Shown: one piece after another, positions 15,392 through 24,950 of the stretch
Layout of the letters: each line of letters opens with the position of its first letter
Numbering within the stretch: position 1 is the stretch's first letter
Assembly: GCF_900142285.1 (NCBI RefSeq)
Contig: NZ_FRAJ01000003.1
Span: 1 to 64,000 of the forward strand
From: Caminicella sporogenes DSM 14501
GTDB lineage: Bacteria; Bacillota; Clostridia; Peptostreptococcales; Caminicellaceae
Reading direction: 5' to 3'
Length of the DNA: 64,000 nt
Notes under the pieces: model-generated
What the model was told of the DNA's origin: nothing
What the model saw: only the letters and a program-made list of their open reading frames with translations
Database searches by the model: none
Program-made: the position numbers and the translations under genes

Positions 15392-16525
15392 GTGAGCATG
15401 CAAAGACTTGTTACTATAATAAAAAAAGAGTTTATACATATAAAAAGAGATAAAGCTAGTTTAGTAATAGCTGTAGCAATGCCTTTAATTTTTATATTAA
15501 TATTTGGTTATGCAGTAAATACTGATGTTGAGCATATAAGTATTGCTGTTTTTGATAATGATAAAACTTTTGAAAGTAGAGAGTTTATAGATAAATTTTC
15601 TGCTTCAAATTATTTTGATATAAAAATATATACAAATAGCATAAATGAAATAGAAAAATTGATAAATGAAGGGAAAGTGAAGGGAGCACTTATAATACCG
15701 CCAAATTTTGCTAGAAAATTATATAGGAATGAAAGTAGTGAAGTTCAACTTATAATTGATGGTTCTGACCCTACTATTGCTAGAACTGCACTACAAAGTG
15801 GATTGCTTATTTCAAAAATGTATTCTTTAAAAATGCAGATGAAAAGTTTAATACAAAAGGGAATTAATCCTGATGCAATAAGTTCAGTTGATATGAGAAC
15901 TAGAGTATGGTTTAATCCAAATCTTGAAAGCAGTAAATTTACAATACCTGCTCTTATTGGGCTTATAATGCAAAATATTACAGTCATGCTAACAGCTTTT
16001 ACTCTTGTTAGAGAAAAAGAAAAAGGAACTATAGAACAATTAATAGTTACACCGATAAAACCTATGGAATTAATAATAGGTAAAATGATTCCTTATATTT
16101 TAATTGGTTCAGTAGATTTTTTTATCGCATTATTTTTTGGAACTTATTGGTTTAATGTATCAGTACAGGGAAATATTTTTTTATTAATTGTACTGGGATT
16201 AGGTTTTGTGGTGTGTGCACTAGCAATAGGAATGTTAATATCAAGTGTTTCTAAAAATCAGCTACAAGCTATGCAGATGAGTTTATTGTTTATTTTACCA
16301 AGTGTATTATTGTCTGGGTTTATATTTCCTAGAGAAGCAATGCCTTTTCTAATAAGATATGGAGGAAGTATTATACCATTAACATATTTTATAAATATAT
16401 TAAGAGGTATAATTTTAAAGGGAGTAGGTATAAATTATTTATGGAAAGATGTATTTATATTGTTCATTTTTAGTGTAAGCTTATTGACAATTGCTGCAAT
16501 AAAATTTAAAAAGAAATTAGATTGA
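15392..16525 (+). CDS. ABC-2 type transporter permease
   Basis: 377 residues with the YhhJ/YbhR-like topology: a first helix near 24-44 (LVIAVAMPLIFILIFGYAV), a large extracellular domain, then five helices between about 190 and 372. The motif REKEKGTIEQLIVTPI is typical of drug or lipid exporters of this group. It starts at GTG, two bases after the ATPase stop. Together with the adaptor and TetR it forms a multidrug-efflux-like operon; the substrate is unknown. Confidence 0.9.
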   Translation: MSMQRLVTIIKKEFIHIKRDKASLVIAVAMPLIFILIFGYAVNTDVEHISIAVFDNDKTFESREFIDKFSASNYFDIKIYTNSINEIEKLINEGKVKGALIIPPNFARKLYRNESSEVQLIIDGSDPTIARTALQSGLLISKMYSLKMQMKSLIQKGINPDAISSVDMRTRVWFNPNLESSKFTIPALIGLIMQNITVMLTAFTLVREKEKGTIEQLIVTPIKPMELIIGKMIPYILIGSVDFFIALFFGTYWFNVSVQGNIFLLIVLGLGFVVCALAIGMLISSVSKNQLQAMQMSLLFILPSVLLSGFIFPREAMPFLIRYGGSIIPLTYFINILRGIILKGVGINYLWKDVFILFIFSVSLLTIAAIKFKKKLD

Positions 16526-16533
16526 TAAATAAA

Positions 16534-16565
16534 AGGTACCTCTGAATGGAATTTCAGAGGTACTT
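16534..16565. terminator. Bidirectional terminator, exporter operon and ychF
   Basis: GTACCTCTGA (16536-16545) pairs with TCAGAGGTAC (16554-16563); outer G-T and A-T pairs extend it. It lies between convergent genes. Confidence 0.75.
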
Positions 16566-16577
16566 ATATTGCAGTAT

Positions 16578-17672
16578 TTATACATTAAATCTGAATAAAA
16601 TAACATCTCCATCTTTAACTATATAATCTTTTCCTTCGAGTCTTACTAATCCCTTTTCTTTAGCAGTAGTCATATTACCTGCTTTTACAAGTTCTTCATA
16701 ATCTATTACTTCAGCTCTAATAAATCCTCTTTCCATATCTGAGTGTATTTTTCCAGCAGCTTGAGGTGCTTTAGTACCTTTTTTGATAGTCCAAGCTCTT
16801 ACTTCTTTAGGACCAGCAGTTAAAAAACTGATAAGACCAAGTAGAGAGTAACTAGCTTTTATTAACTTTTCTAAACCGGTTTCTTTTATACCTAATTCTT
16901 GTAAAAAGTTTTTCTTTTCATCTTCTTCTAATTCAGCAATTTCTGATTCTATTTTTGCAGAGATAACAACAACTTCAGCATTTTCAGTTCTTGCAAATTC
17001 TTTAACTTTTTCGACATACTCATTATTGCCGCCATTTTCGATAAGGTCATCTTCGGAAACATTTGCAACATAGATTATAGGTTTATAAGAAAGTAGGTTT
17101 AAACTCTTAACGAATTTTTCTTCTTCATCAGAAAATTTTAAGATACGAGCAGATTTTCCATTTTCTAAAGTCGATTTGATAGTATTTAAAATATCTAATT
17201 CACTTTGTAAGGATTTATCTCCTTTTAAAAGCTTTTGAGTTTTTTCTATACGTCTTTGCAGAAGTTCTAAGTCTGAGAATATGAGCTCAAGGTTAATAGT
17301 TTCAATATCTCTAATTGGGTTAACACTGCCTTCGACATGAACTACATTGCTGTCGTCAAAACATCTTACTACATGTATTATAGCTGCAACTTCTCTTATA
17401 TGAGATAAAAATTTATTACCAAGACCTTCACCTTTACTTGCTCCTTTAACAAGACCTGCAATATCATAAAATTCAATAGAAGTAGGAACTACTTTTTCAG
17501 AGTTATACATTTTTTCTAATACTTCTAATCTATGGTCGGGAACTGCTACTACACCTACATTTGGTTCTATAGTACAAAAAGGATAATTTGCAGATTGAGC
17601 ACCGGCTTTTGTAATGGCATTAAATAGTGTACTTTTACCTACATTTGGCAAACCGACAATTCCTAATTTCAT
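16578..17672 (-). CDS. ychF: Ribosome-binding ATPase YchF
   Basis: Obg-family P-loop protein with ATP preference, implicated in translation and oxidative stress. 364 residues. G1 GLPNVGKST (residues 6-14), DIAGLVKGASKGEGLGN (G3 and after), the NVSED motif in place of the GTPase NKxD, and a C-terminal TGS domain ending DGDVILFRFNV. Complete and normal length. AAGGAAG lies before the ATG. Monocistronic, with a 180-base divergent gap to the next gene. Confidence 0.95.
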   Translation of the reverse strand: MKLGIVGLPNVGKSTLFNAITKAGAQSANYPFCTIEPNVGVVAVPDHRLEVLEKMYNSEKVVPTSIEFYDIAGLVKGASKGEGLGNKFLSHIREVAAIIHVVRCFDDSNVVHVEGSVNPIRDIETINLELIFSDLELLQRRIEKTQKLLKGDKSLQSELDILNTIKSTLENGKSARILKFSDEEEKFVKSLNLLSYKPIIYVANVSEDDLIENGGNNEYVEKVKEFARTENAEVVVISAKIESEIAELEEDEKKNFLQELGIKETGLEKLIKASYSLLGLISFLTAGPKEVRAWTIKKGTKAPQAAGKIHSDMERGFIRAEVIDYEELVKAGNMTTAKEKGLVRLEGKDYIVKDGDVILFRFNV

Positions 17673-17858
17673 ATTTATTCTTCCTTTCGATATTTTTTCT
17701 TTAGTACATACAGAATAAATTATAAAACATAAATATTTTTAAAGCAATAATGATAGAAAATCTTTCTTTTAAATTGTCAAACATATTTTTATTTTAAAGC
17801 AATACAATTTAGTATAGTTTTGTAAAGATGAAGTTTAGTTTATAGAGAGGTGGCAAAA

Positions 17859-19010
17859 ATGAATTTTTACAATAAATTTTTACTTTTATTAAAAAGTTTA
17901 ATTTTAGGTATTTTATTAGTATGTTTCTTAATATTTAATGGAATTTTTGAAAAGATGACAATTGTAATAATAGTACTTATCATAGTTAATATTATAAAAA
18001 CGTTTAAATTAAATATACAGTATATAATAAGATTAATATTAGGTTTAATAGTAGGTTATGTCATTTTTAGTATAATAATTTATTTTCATGTAGTAAAGTA
18101 TAATGAATATTTTTTGAATATAGGAAACGAGTTTTTAAATGAAAAGAATTGTGGGGTTTTAATTGTTTCTGATGGAGAAGCATCGATATTTGATTCTTAT
18201 TTAATATTAAAGTGCTGTTATAAAGAATCTAATTTTTTAGAACTAATAGTTGCACCTTTTAAAGTATTTAAATATAAGCTGGCATATGAAAAATTAGGGA
18301 AAAGTGATTATATTAATTTAATAGAAAATTTAAAAGAAAAACTGCAAAATCGTTTAGGAGAAGGGTATGATATATATATATCTTATTTAAATGTAAAACC
18401 TTATTTTGAAAAAGAAATATGTAGGTTAAGTGAAAAATATGATAAATTAATAGTAGTTCCACTATATTTAACTGAGAATAAAGAATTAAAAGAAATCAAG
18501 GAAGTTTTAAAAAATTATTCTGATGATAGTATTTTTATTAAAATTATACCTTCATTTTGGGAAAGTGAAAAATTAAATAGGCAGATTGCAAAAAAAATTT
18601 TATCAAATATAGGAGAAGATGAAAAAAAACTTGTTGGTATCGTAATAGTTAACAGTGATAAATATTCCAATAAAAATCAGATAATTATTTTTATAAATAA
18701 GCTGATTAAAAATTTAAAAAAAGAAGGATTTGATAGTAATAAAATTGTCTATACGGATTTAAATAAAGATATAGATTTATTATTACAAGCTATTAGTAAT
18801 ATTAGAGAAAAAGGAATAAGTGAAATTATTGTTGTTAGTATATCAGATATTACTGACAAAATTTTAGTACAAAGTAATGTGAAGCAATTAATTAAAAAAA
18901 TATCGAAGCGTGAAGGAATAAGGATAATTTATCTGAATGGCTGGGGAATAGGAGAAAATTTGTTAAATGAATTAGAGTATAAAATTAGATTATTGAATTT
19001 GCAAGATTAA
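17859..19010 (+). CDS. Membrane-anchored ferrochelatase-like protein lacking catalytic His
   Basis: 383 residues. Three hydrophobic segments occupy about residues 8-80. The rest has the order of elements of ferrochelatase (HemH): YEKLGKSDYINLIENLKEKL where HemH has its GG-x-SP region, LNVKPYFEKEI, LIVVPLYLTEN where HemH has its APHFS strand, then IVIVNSDKYSNK where HemH has the catalytic SAHSLP. The catalytic His is absent, and no equivalent of the acidic metal ligand is obvious. I infer a chelatase-like fold with a different role. ATG 17859 was chosen over GTG 17850 because AGAGAGG precedes it at 8 bases. I know no characterised homologue. Confidence 0.6.
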   Translation: MNFYNKFLLLLKSLILGILLVCFLIFNGIFEKMTIVIIVLIIVNIIKTFKLNIQYIIRLILGLIVGYVIFSIIIYFHVVKYNEYFLNIGNEFLNEKNCGVLIVSDGEASIFDSYLILKCCYKESNFLELIVAPFKVFKYKLAYEKLGKSDYINLIENLKEKLQNRLGEGYDIYISYLNVKPYFEKEICRLSEKYDKLIVVPLYLTENKELKEIKEVLKNYSDDSIFIKIIPSFWESEKLNRQIAKKILSNIGEDEKKLVGIVIVNSDKYSNKNQIIIFINKLIKNLKKEGFDSNKIVYTDLNKDIDLLLQAISNIREKGISEIIVVSISDITDKILVQSNVKQLIKKISKREGIRIIYLNGWGIGENLLNELEYKIRLLNLQD

Positions 19011-19141
19011 ATAAAAAATATAATCTTGCACTTATATATAGATTATAATAAATATAGATATATTTTCTATGTTAATATGTATTATTAATCATTATTTTAA
19101 TAATAATAAACTATATCCAAAGATAAAAAGGAGGGTGTAAT

Positions 19142-20422
19142 TTGTTAAAAAGGTTAAATTCTATAGAGATTGCTAAATCAGTTAGATTGCATACTATTAA
19201 ATCTGATAAATTTAAAACATATTTGATAGGAATATATATGCAAAGACCGCTTTCTAATGAAGAAGCTGCAAAAAATGCTTTGTTATCACAAATACTCACA
19301 AAGGCAACAAAAACATATCCCAATTTTTTAGACTTGAATAAAAAACTAGAAAATTTATATGGTACTATAGTTAACAGTGATATTGCTAAAAAAGGTGAAA
19401 AACAGATTATTCAATTTAAAATGCAAATTTCAGATGTAAACCATATATGCGATAAAAATATTGTAAATGAGTGCTTAAAAATATTTAATGAAATTATAAA
19501 TGAACCCGCAGTAGAAAATGGCAGTTTTATTGAAAAATATTTTAGGCAAGAAAAAGAAAATCTTAAGGAAAAAATAAAGAGTAGAATTAACGATAAGAGG
19601 AAATATGCTGTTGACAGATGTATTGAAGAAATGTGCAAAGATGAACCTTTTAGCATTTATGAATATGGAAATTTAGATGAGTTAGAAAAAATTGACAATG
19701 ACACATTGTTCAGCCACTATCAAAATGTATTAGAAACTTCTCCAATAGATATATTTTTTATAGGAGATATAGATGAAGAAACATCTAGAAAATTAATATC
19801 TGAGAATTTTGATTTCAAAAGAGGAGATATAATAGATATTCCAAGAGAAAATATTAAGAAGGAAACTTATGTAAAAGAAGTAGAAGATAATCTAAATGTA
19901 AATCAAGGAAAATTAACTATTGGTTATAGGACAAATATTCCTTATGAAAGTGAATTATATGAAAGTTCGATACTTTTTTCTAGTATACTTGGAGGAGGAC
20001 CTAATTCAAAGCTTTTTCAAAATGTAAGAGAAAAAAAGAGTTTATGCTATTATATATATTCTAAAATAGATAAATTTAAATCTATTATGCTTATAAGTAG
20101 TGGAATAGAATTTGATAATTTTGATAAGACAAAAAAATTAATTATAGATGAAGTTAAAAAGCTTCAAGATGGAAAATTTACTGAAGATGACATTGAAATA
20201 GCTAAAAAATCTATTATTACTTCTATAAAATCATTATCAGATAGTCCAAATATGCTTATAGATTTTTATTTTTCACAAACTTTAAGTGGTGTTAGTGAAG
20301 ATTTAGATGGTATAATTGCAAAAATACAAAGAGTAAAAAAAGACTCAATTATTGAGGCAGGAAAAAAATTCAAATTAGATACAATTTATTTCCTAAATAA
20401 AAATAGGGAGGAAAGAAAATGA
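19142..20422 (+). CDS. yfmF: M16-family peptidase homologue YfmF, inactive type
   Basis: 426 residues of the insulinase-like M16 family. The zinc motif HxxEH is absent: the N-terminal position holds TKATKTYPNFLD. It matches the non-catalytic partner in yfmF/yfmH pairs. The M16 C-terminal features RTNIPYESELYESSILFSSI and LGGGPNSKLFQNVREKKSLC are present. The start is TTG after AGGAGGGTG. It overlaps yfmH by four bases, so the two subunits are made together. Confidence 0.88.
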   Translation: MLKRLNSIEIAKSVRLHTIKSDKFKTYLIGIYMQRPLSNEEAAKNALLSQILTKATKTYPNFLDLNKKLENLYGTIVNSDIAKKGEKQIIQFKMQISDVNHICDKNIVNECLKIFNEIINEPAVENGSFIEKYFRQEKENLKEKIKSRINDKRKYAVDRCIEEMCKDEPFSIYEYGNLDELEKIDNDTLFSHYQNVLETSPIDIFFIGDIDEETSRKLISENFDFKRGDIIDIPRENIKKETYVKEVEDNLNVNQGKLTIGYRTNIPYESELYESSILFSSILGGGPNSKLFQNVREKKSLCYYIYSKIDKFKSIMLISSGIEFDNFDKTKKLIIDEVKKLQDGKFTEDDIEIAKKSIITSIKSLSDSPNMLIDFYFSQTLSGVSEDLDGIIAKIQRVKKDSIIEAGKKFKLDTIYFLNKNREERK

Positions 20423-21708
20423 TTTTTAAAGAAATACATAGTTCAATGCTAAATGAAAAAATGTATAAAATAAAACTTGATAACGGTTTAGATATATTTA
20501 TAATACCTAAAAAAAATTTTACTAAAAAGTATGCAATATTTGGAACTAGATACGGTTCTATTGATAATAAATTTAAGTTGCCGGGTGAAAATGCAGCTAT
20601 AGAGATGCCAGAAGGAATAGCTCATTTTTTGGAACATAAACTGTTTGAAAGCGAAGAAGGCGGTGTGTTTAATAGATTTTCTAAACTTGGTTCAAATGTA
20701 AATGCATATACAAATTTTAATTCTACATGCTATTTGTTTTCATGTACAGATAAATTCTATGAGAATTTAAGTATTTTAGTTGACTTTGTACAATCTCCAT
20801 ATTTAACTGATGAAAATGTTGAAAAAGAAAAAGGGATTATAGAACAGGAAATACGAATGTATGAAGATAATCCAAATTGGAAAGTATTTTTTAATGCATT
20901 AAAGGGTTTATATAAAGAACATCCGGTAAGAGTAGATATTGCTGGAACAGTTGAAAGCATATATAAAATAACAAAAGAAGATTTATATAAATGCTATAAT
21001 ACTTTTTATGTTCCAAACAATATGATGATTTGTATAGTTGGAGATGTAGACAAAGATGAAACCATTTCTACTATTGAAAAAAATTTGAAAGAAAGTTTTA
21101 AAAAACTAGAGGGAAATGTAGAAAGAATTCTGCCAAAAGAAGATGAAAATATTAATATGAAAAAAATAGAAGAAAATCTTTCTGTATCTATGCCTTTATT
21201 TAATATAGCTTTTAAAGATAATAATATTGGTTTAAAAAATAAAGAGCTACTTGAAAAAGATATACAAACAAAAATCATATTAGATATGCTCTTTGGAAAG
21301 AGTTCAAATTTATATAAAAAGCTGTATGATGACGGTCTTATAAATGAAAATTTTGAAAATGAATATACTTTTGATATAACTTATGGACATTCAATGATAG
21401 GTGGAGAATCCAAAGAACCTAAAAAAGTTTATGATATGATTTGCAGTGAAATAGACAAAATAAAAAAAGAAGGGTTAAATTCTAAAGATTTTGAGAGAGT
21501 TAAGAAAAAAATGATAGGTCAGCATATAATGTATTACAATTCAGTTGAATTTATTGCAAACATGTTTACTTCCTATTACTTTAAAGGTATAAATCTGTTT
21601 GATTATATTGATGTATTAAATAAAATGAATATTGAAGAAGTATCTAGTCGTTTTGAAAAACACTTTGATATTGAAAAAAGTGTTATATCAATTATAAATC
21701 CTAATTAA
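20419..21708 (+). CDS. yfmH: M16-family zinc peptidase YfmH
   Basis: 429 residues. The inverted zinc motif HFLEHKLFE (HxxEH, about residues 70-74) and the downstream Glu of EKGIIEQEIRMYED identify the catalytic partner. No signal peptide is seen, so it probably acts in the cytoplasm or at the membrane on peptides. The pair is conserved in Firmicutes next to lgt or regulators; its natural substrate is poorly known. Confidence 0.9.
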   Translation: MIFKEIHSSMLNEKMYKIKLDNGLDIFIIPKKNFTKKYAIFGTRYGSIDNKFKLPGENAAIEMPEGIAHFLEHKLFESEEGGVFNRFSKLGSNVNAYTNFNSTCYLFSCTDKFYENLSILVDFVQSPYLTDENVEKEKGIIEQEIRMYEDNPNWKVFFNALKGLYKEHPVRVDIAGTVESIYKITKEDLYKCYNTFYVPNNMMICIVGDVDKDETISTIEKNLKESFKKLEGNVERILPKEDENINMKKIEENLSVSMPLFNIAFKDNNIGLKNKELLEKDIQTKIILDMLFGKSSNLYKKLYDDGLINENFENEYTFDITYGHSMIGGESKEPKKVYDMICSEIDKIKKEGLNSKDFERVKKKMIGQHIMYYNSVEFIANMFTSYYFKGINLFDYIDVLNKMNIEEVSSRFEKHFDIEKSVISIINPN

Positions 21709-21744
21709 TTTGACTTATATTTATATTGTAATTATAATAAAACT

Positions 21745-21764
21745 AGGTTGCCTATTGGCAACCT
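21745..21764 (+). terminator. Possible weak terminator after yfmH
   Basis: AGGTTGCC and GGCAACCT form an 8-bp perfect stem with a TATT loop, but no T-run follows. It may only stabilise the RNA. Confidence 0.4.
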
Positions 21765-21791
21765 CATATTATTTAATAGGGAGTGACGAAT

Positions 21792-22523
21792 TTGAATCCG
21801 GTAGCATTTAAAATATTTGGTATTTCTGTGAGATGGTATGGCATTTTGATTTCTTTTGGAATGCTCTTAGGAACTCTTTTGGCTGTAAGAGAATCCAGAA
21901 GAGTAAATATTGATGAAAATAAATTGATTGATTTGATTTTAGTTGTAATTCCATGTGCTATAATTGGTGCAAGGCTTTATTATGTAATTTTTAATTGGAG
22001 TTATTATAATGGAGATATAATGAAGATTATAAATATAAGAGAAGGCGGTTTAGCTATACATGGAGGGGTAATAGCTGGATTTATATCGGGATATTTATTT
22101 ACTAAGTATAATAAACTCAGCTTTTGGAAAATAGCAGATATAATTGCTCCAAGTTTAATATTAGGACAATCGATAGGGAGATGGGGTAATTTTATTAACA
22201 AAGAAGCTTATGGTAGACCTACAAATTTACCGTGGGCTATAACAGTTGATGGTGTAAAGGTGCATCCAACATTTTTATATGAATCACTTTGGGATTTTGC
22301 TATATTCATATTTTTAATGAAATATAGAAAAAATAAAAAATTTGATGGGGAAGTTTTTTATTTTTATATTATATTATATTCGATAGGAAGATTTTTTATT
22401 GAGGGTTTAAGAATTGATAGTCTAATGCTTGGACCGTTTAGAGTTGCTCAGCTTTTGAGCCTAGCTCTTATAGTTATATTTACATATTTATTAATTAAAA
22501 GGCGTAAAAAAGAAAATTTGTAA
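21792..22523 (+). CDS. lgt: Prolipoprotein diacylglyceryl transferase
   Basis: Adds diacylglycerol to the lipobox Cys of prelipoproteins at the membrane; needed for lipoproteins such as the HlyD-like protein nearby. 243 residues, about seven membrane helices. Signature GRWGNFINKEAYG and the earlier RWYG and HGG motifs are present. I prefer TTG 21792 (MNPVAFKIFG) to GTG 21783, because the ribosome site AGGGAG overlaps the latter. Confidence 0.93.
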   Translation: MNPVAFKIFGISVRWYGILISFGMLLGTLLAVRESRRVNIDENKLIDLILVVIPCAIIGARLYYVIFNWSYYNGDIMKIINIREGGLAIHGGVIAGFISGYLFTKYNKLSFWKIADIIAPSLILGQSIGRWGNFINKEAYGRPTNLPWAITVDGVKVHPTFLYESLWDFAIFIFLMKYRKNKKFDGEVFYFYIILYSIGRFFIEGLRIDSLMLGPFRVAQLLSLALIVIFTYLLIKRRKKENL

Positions 22524-22640
22524 TATAATTGAAAAGATATTGTAACTTTATTTTTCTTGACAAATTATGGCATGTGTATTATCATTTTTACATATTAATT
22601 ATATGTGAGGTTGTAAAAAAAAATACTTTGAGGTGGTAAT

Positions 22641-22811
22641 GTGTCGCAGTTTGATTTTCCTAAAAAAGATATAAGTATTTTACGGAAAGAATTGCAGATT
22701 TTGAGTGAGCAAGTTGATGACATATCAAGATTAACTAAATTAAGCAGCAAAATAGACGAAATGATTAGTACAAAGATGAAAGAGAATATTAAAAAAACTA
22801 TTACTCATTAA
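22641..22811 (+). CDS. Spo0E-like small protein
   Basis: 56 residues from a GTG with ribosome site GAGGTGG. It contains ILRKELQILSEQVDD, then LTKLSSKIDEMI, which resembles the helical hairpin and the S-Q-E-L-D core of Spo0E-type aspartyl-phosphate phosphatases (here S-S-K-I-D). If so, it would drain phosphate from Spo0A and delay sporulation. The match is short and the motif is not exact. A TTGACA at 22557-22562 may belong to its promoter. Confidence 0.6.
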   Translation: MSQFDFPKKDISILRKELQILSEQVDDISRLTKLSSKIDEMISTKMKENIKKTITH

Positions 22812-22835
22812 ACGGGAATATACTTTTAAATAGTT

Positions 22836-22869
22836 AATATCCTAACTATAATCAGTTGGGATATTTTTG
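22836..22869 (+). terminator. Terminator after the Spo0E-like gene
   Basis: AATATCCTAACT (22836-22847) pairs with AGTTGGGATATT (22854-22865) with one G-T pair, followed by T-rich sequence. It separates this gene from the mraZ cluster. Confidence 0.7.
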
Positions 22870-22950
22870 TTTTTTGAAAAATAGTACTATAGTTTTAAAA
22901 AAATATTTATTTTTAAGAAGGAATACCTCATTTGCTATCGAAATAATGAT

Positions 22951-22982
22951 ATAGTGGGTTAAAGTGGGTTAAAGTGGATTAA
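22951..22982 (+). promoter_or_regulatory. MraZ-binding boxes before mraZ
   Basis: Three tandem copies of AAGTGGGTTA/AAGTGGATTA with exactly 10-base period end about 26 bases before the mraZ ATG. MraZ is known to bind spaced GTGGG boxes and repress its own operon; this is the expected operator. The period of one helical turn puts the boxes on one DNA face. Confidence 0.75.
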
Positions 22983-23007
22983 GTTCCACTGTAATGGAGT
23001 GGGATAT

Positions 23008-23439
23008 ATGTTTATAGGAGAGTATATACATACTATTGATAATAAAGGTCGGATAAATATTCCATCTAAATTTAGAGAAAAATTGAGTGAAAGATTTTTT
23101 ATAACAAAAGGTCTTGATAATTGTCTTTTTGTATTTCCAGAAAGTGAATGGAATATATTTGAAGAGAAATTAAAGAGATTACCTCTAACAAACAGAAATG
23201 CAAGGGCATTTGTTAGGCTATTTTTTTCTGGAGCAACGCAGTGTAGTATAGATAAACAGGGAAGAGTTACTATTCCGCAAAATCTTCGTGAATACGGCAA
23301 ACTGGAAAAGGAAATAGCTATTATAGGTGTATCTACTAGAATAGAAATTTGGAGTAAAGATATTTGGGATGATTATAATAATTCTGCGAATATTAGTTAT
23401 GATGAAATAGCTGAAAAAATGGCTGAATTAGGAATATAG
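23008..23439 (+). CDS. mraZ: Transcriptional regulator MraZ
   Basis: 143 residues with two SpoVT/AbrB-like halves: [10 protein letters not shown] (residues 10-19) and [10 protein letters not shown] (about 84-93), each with the conserved D-x-(K)GR signature. It forms a DNA-binding ring and is the first gene of the division/cell-wall cluster. ATG 23008 was chosen over GTG 22999 since GGAG lies 9 bases upstream and MFIGEYIH is the usual start. Confidence 0.95.
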   Translation: MFIGEYIHTIDNKGRINIPSKFREKLSERFFITKGLDNCLFVFPESEWNIFEEKLKRLPLTNRNARAFVRLFFSGATQCSIDKQGRVTIPQNLREYGKLEKEIAIIGVSTRIEIWSKDIWDDYNNSANISYDEIAEKMAELGI

Positions 23440-23453
23440 GAAGGAAGATAAAA

Positions 23454-24389
23454 ATGGATTTTAAGCATATTACAGTTTTACTTAAAGAAACGATTGAAAA
23501 TTTAAATATAAAACCAGATGGCATATATGTTGATGGAACACTTGGAGGTGGAGGTCATTCTGAATTGATTTGTTCACATTTAAACAATGAAGGACTGCTT
23601 ATAGCAATAGATCAAGATGAAGATGCAATAACTGCTTCAAGACTCAAATTAAAAAGATTTGAATCTAATATAAAATTTGTTCATGATAATTTTTCTAATA
23701 TAAAGAATATATTAAATAGTTTAGGAATTGATAAAATAAATGGAATAGTTCTTGATTTGGGAGTATCGTCATATCAACTAGATAAAGGCGATAGAGGTTT
23801 TTCTTATATGCATGATGCAAAGCTTGATATGAGAATGGATAAGAGTAAAAACTTTACTGCTGAAGATGTTGTAAATACGTATTCAGAAGAAAAGCTTGAA
23901 AATATTATAAGATTGTATGGAGAAGAAAAGTGGGCATCGAGAATAGCAAACTTTATAGTACGAGAGAGAAAAAAGAAAAAAATAGAAAGAACAGGAGAGT
24001 TAGTTGAGATAATAAAAAGTGCAATACCAGCTAAGGCAAGAAGAAGTGGACCTCATCCTGCAAAGCGTACTTTTCAGGCAATACGTATTGAAGTCAATAA
24101 TGAATTAAATATATTAGAAGATACGATAAAAGATGTAGTAGAGTTTTTAGAAGTTGGTGGAAGAATTTGTATAATAACTTTTCATTCTCTTGAAGATAGA
24201 ATAATAAAGAATACTTTTAAAAAGCTTAGTAGAGGATGTATCTGTCCGCCAGATTTTCCAATTTGTACGTGTAATAATAAGAGTAAACTGAAAATTATTA
24301 CAAAGAAGCCTATATTTCCATCGGAAAGAGAAATAGAATTAAATCCTCGTTCAAGAAGTGCAAAATTGAGAGTTGCTGAAAGGATTTAG
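23454..24389 (+). CDS. rsmH: 16S rRNA m4C1402 methyltransferase
   Basis: RsmH (MraW) N4-methylates C1402 in the ribosomal P site using S-adenosylmethionine. 311 residues. SAM motif [10 protein letters not shown] (about 27-36), catalytic-region motifs [14 protein letters not shown] and RGFSY, and the [10 protein letters not shown] segment near the C-terminus. It starts 14 bases after mraZ, as in most Firmicutes. Confidence 0.95.
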   Translation: MDFKHITVLLKETIENLNIKPDGIYVDGTLGGGGHSELICSHLNNEGLLIAIDQDEDAITASRLKLKRFESNIKFVHDNFSNIKNILNSLGIDKINGIVLDLGVSSYQLDKGDRGFSYMHDAKLDMRMDKSKNFTAEDVVNTYSEEKLENIIRLYGEEKWASRIANFIVRERKKKKIERTGELVEIIKSAIPAKARRSGPHPAKRTFQAIRIEVNNELNILEDTIKDVVEFLEVGGRICIITFHSLEDRIIKNTFKKLSRGCICPPDFPICTCNNKSKLKIITKKPIFPSEREIELNPRSRSAKLRVAERI

Positions 24390-24416
24390 TTCTAAAGAAA
24401 AGGGGGAGAGAATAAG

Positions 24417-24929
24417 TTGTTAGTAGCTAAAAAAAAATATCATTATGATTATAATATAGATAAAAATTTTAAATTAAATTCAGATAAACCTGAGAGTAAT
24501 AAAAAAGCAAGTAAAAATACTAGAAAAGATACAATAAGAAAGGTAAATGCAATTGTATATGTATTATTGGTATCATTAATATTTTTTCTGATTTTATACA
24601 GGCATGCACATATTTCTGAAACTAAATATAGAATAAATGTGCTAAATAGACAGATTAACAAGTTAGAAAGAGAACTTCAAGATTTAAAAGCTGAGTTTGA
24701 TAGAAAAACGAGGTCTGAAATAATTGAACAAAAAGCAATAAAAGAACTTCATATGCAGTATCCTCAATATTCTCAAATAGTTTTTTTGACTGTAGATGAT
24801 AATCTAGATTTATCATCTACAGATGAAAAAAACATAAATGCAAAGTTAGATCAAAAGGATAAACAAAGTAACAAAAAATTTTCTTATTTAAAAAAAACAT
24901 TAAAAAAGTTATACTCTTTATTAGATTAA
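24417..24929 (+). CDS. ftsL: Cell division protein FtsL-like
   Basis: 170 residues. A basic N-terminus of about 40 residues, one membrane helix (about 45-62, IVYVLLVSLIFFLILY), then an extracytoplasmic coiled coil (INVLNRQINKLERELQDLKAEF). This bitopic layout and the place between rsmH and spoVD identify FtsL, which joins DivIB and DivIC in the divisome. Sequence conservation is low by nature. The start is TTG after AAGGGGGAG. The low-complexity tail (DKQSNKK) is unremarkable. Confidence 0.8.
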   Translation: MLVAKKKYHYDYNIDKNFKLNSDKPESNKKASKNTRKDTIRKVNAIVYVLLVSLIFFLILYRHAHISETKYRINVLNRQINKLERELQDLKAEFDRKTRSEIIEQKAIKELHMQYPQYSQIVFLTVDDNLDLSSTDEKNINAKLDQKDKQSNKKFSYLKKTLKKLYSLLD

Positions 24930-24950
24930 TATTCTTAAGGAGGATTTGGT

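Noticed and set aside
19111-19323. Minus-strand 70-residue frame
   Set aside because: Shadow of yfmF, no ribosome site.
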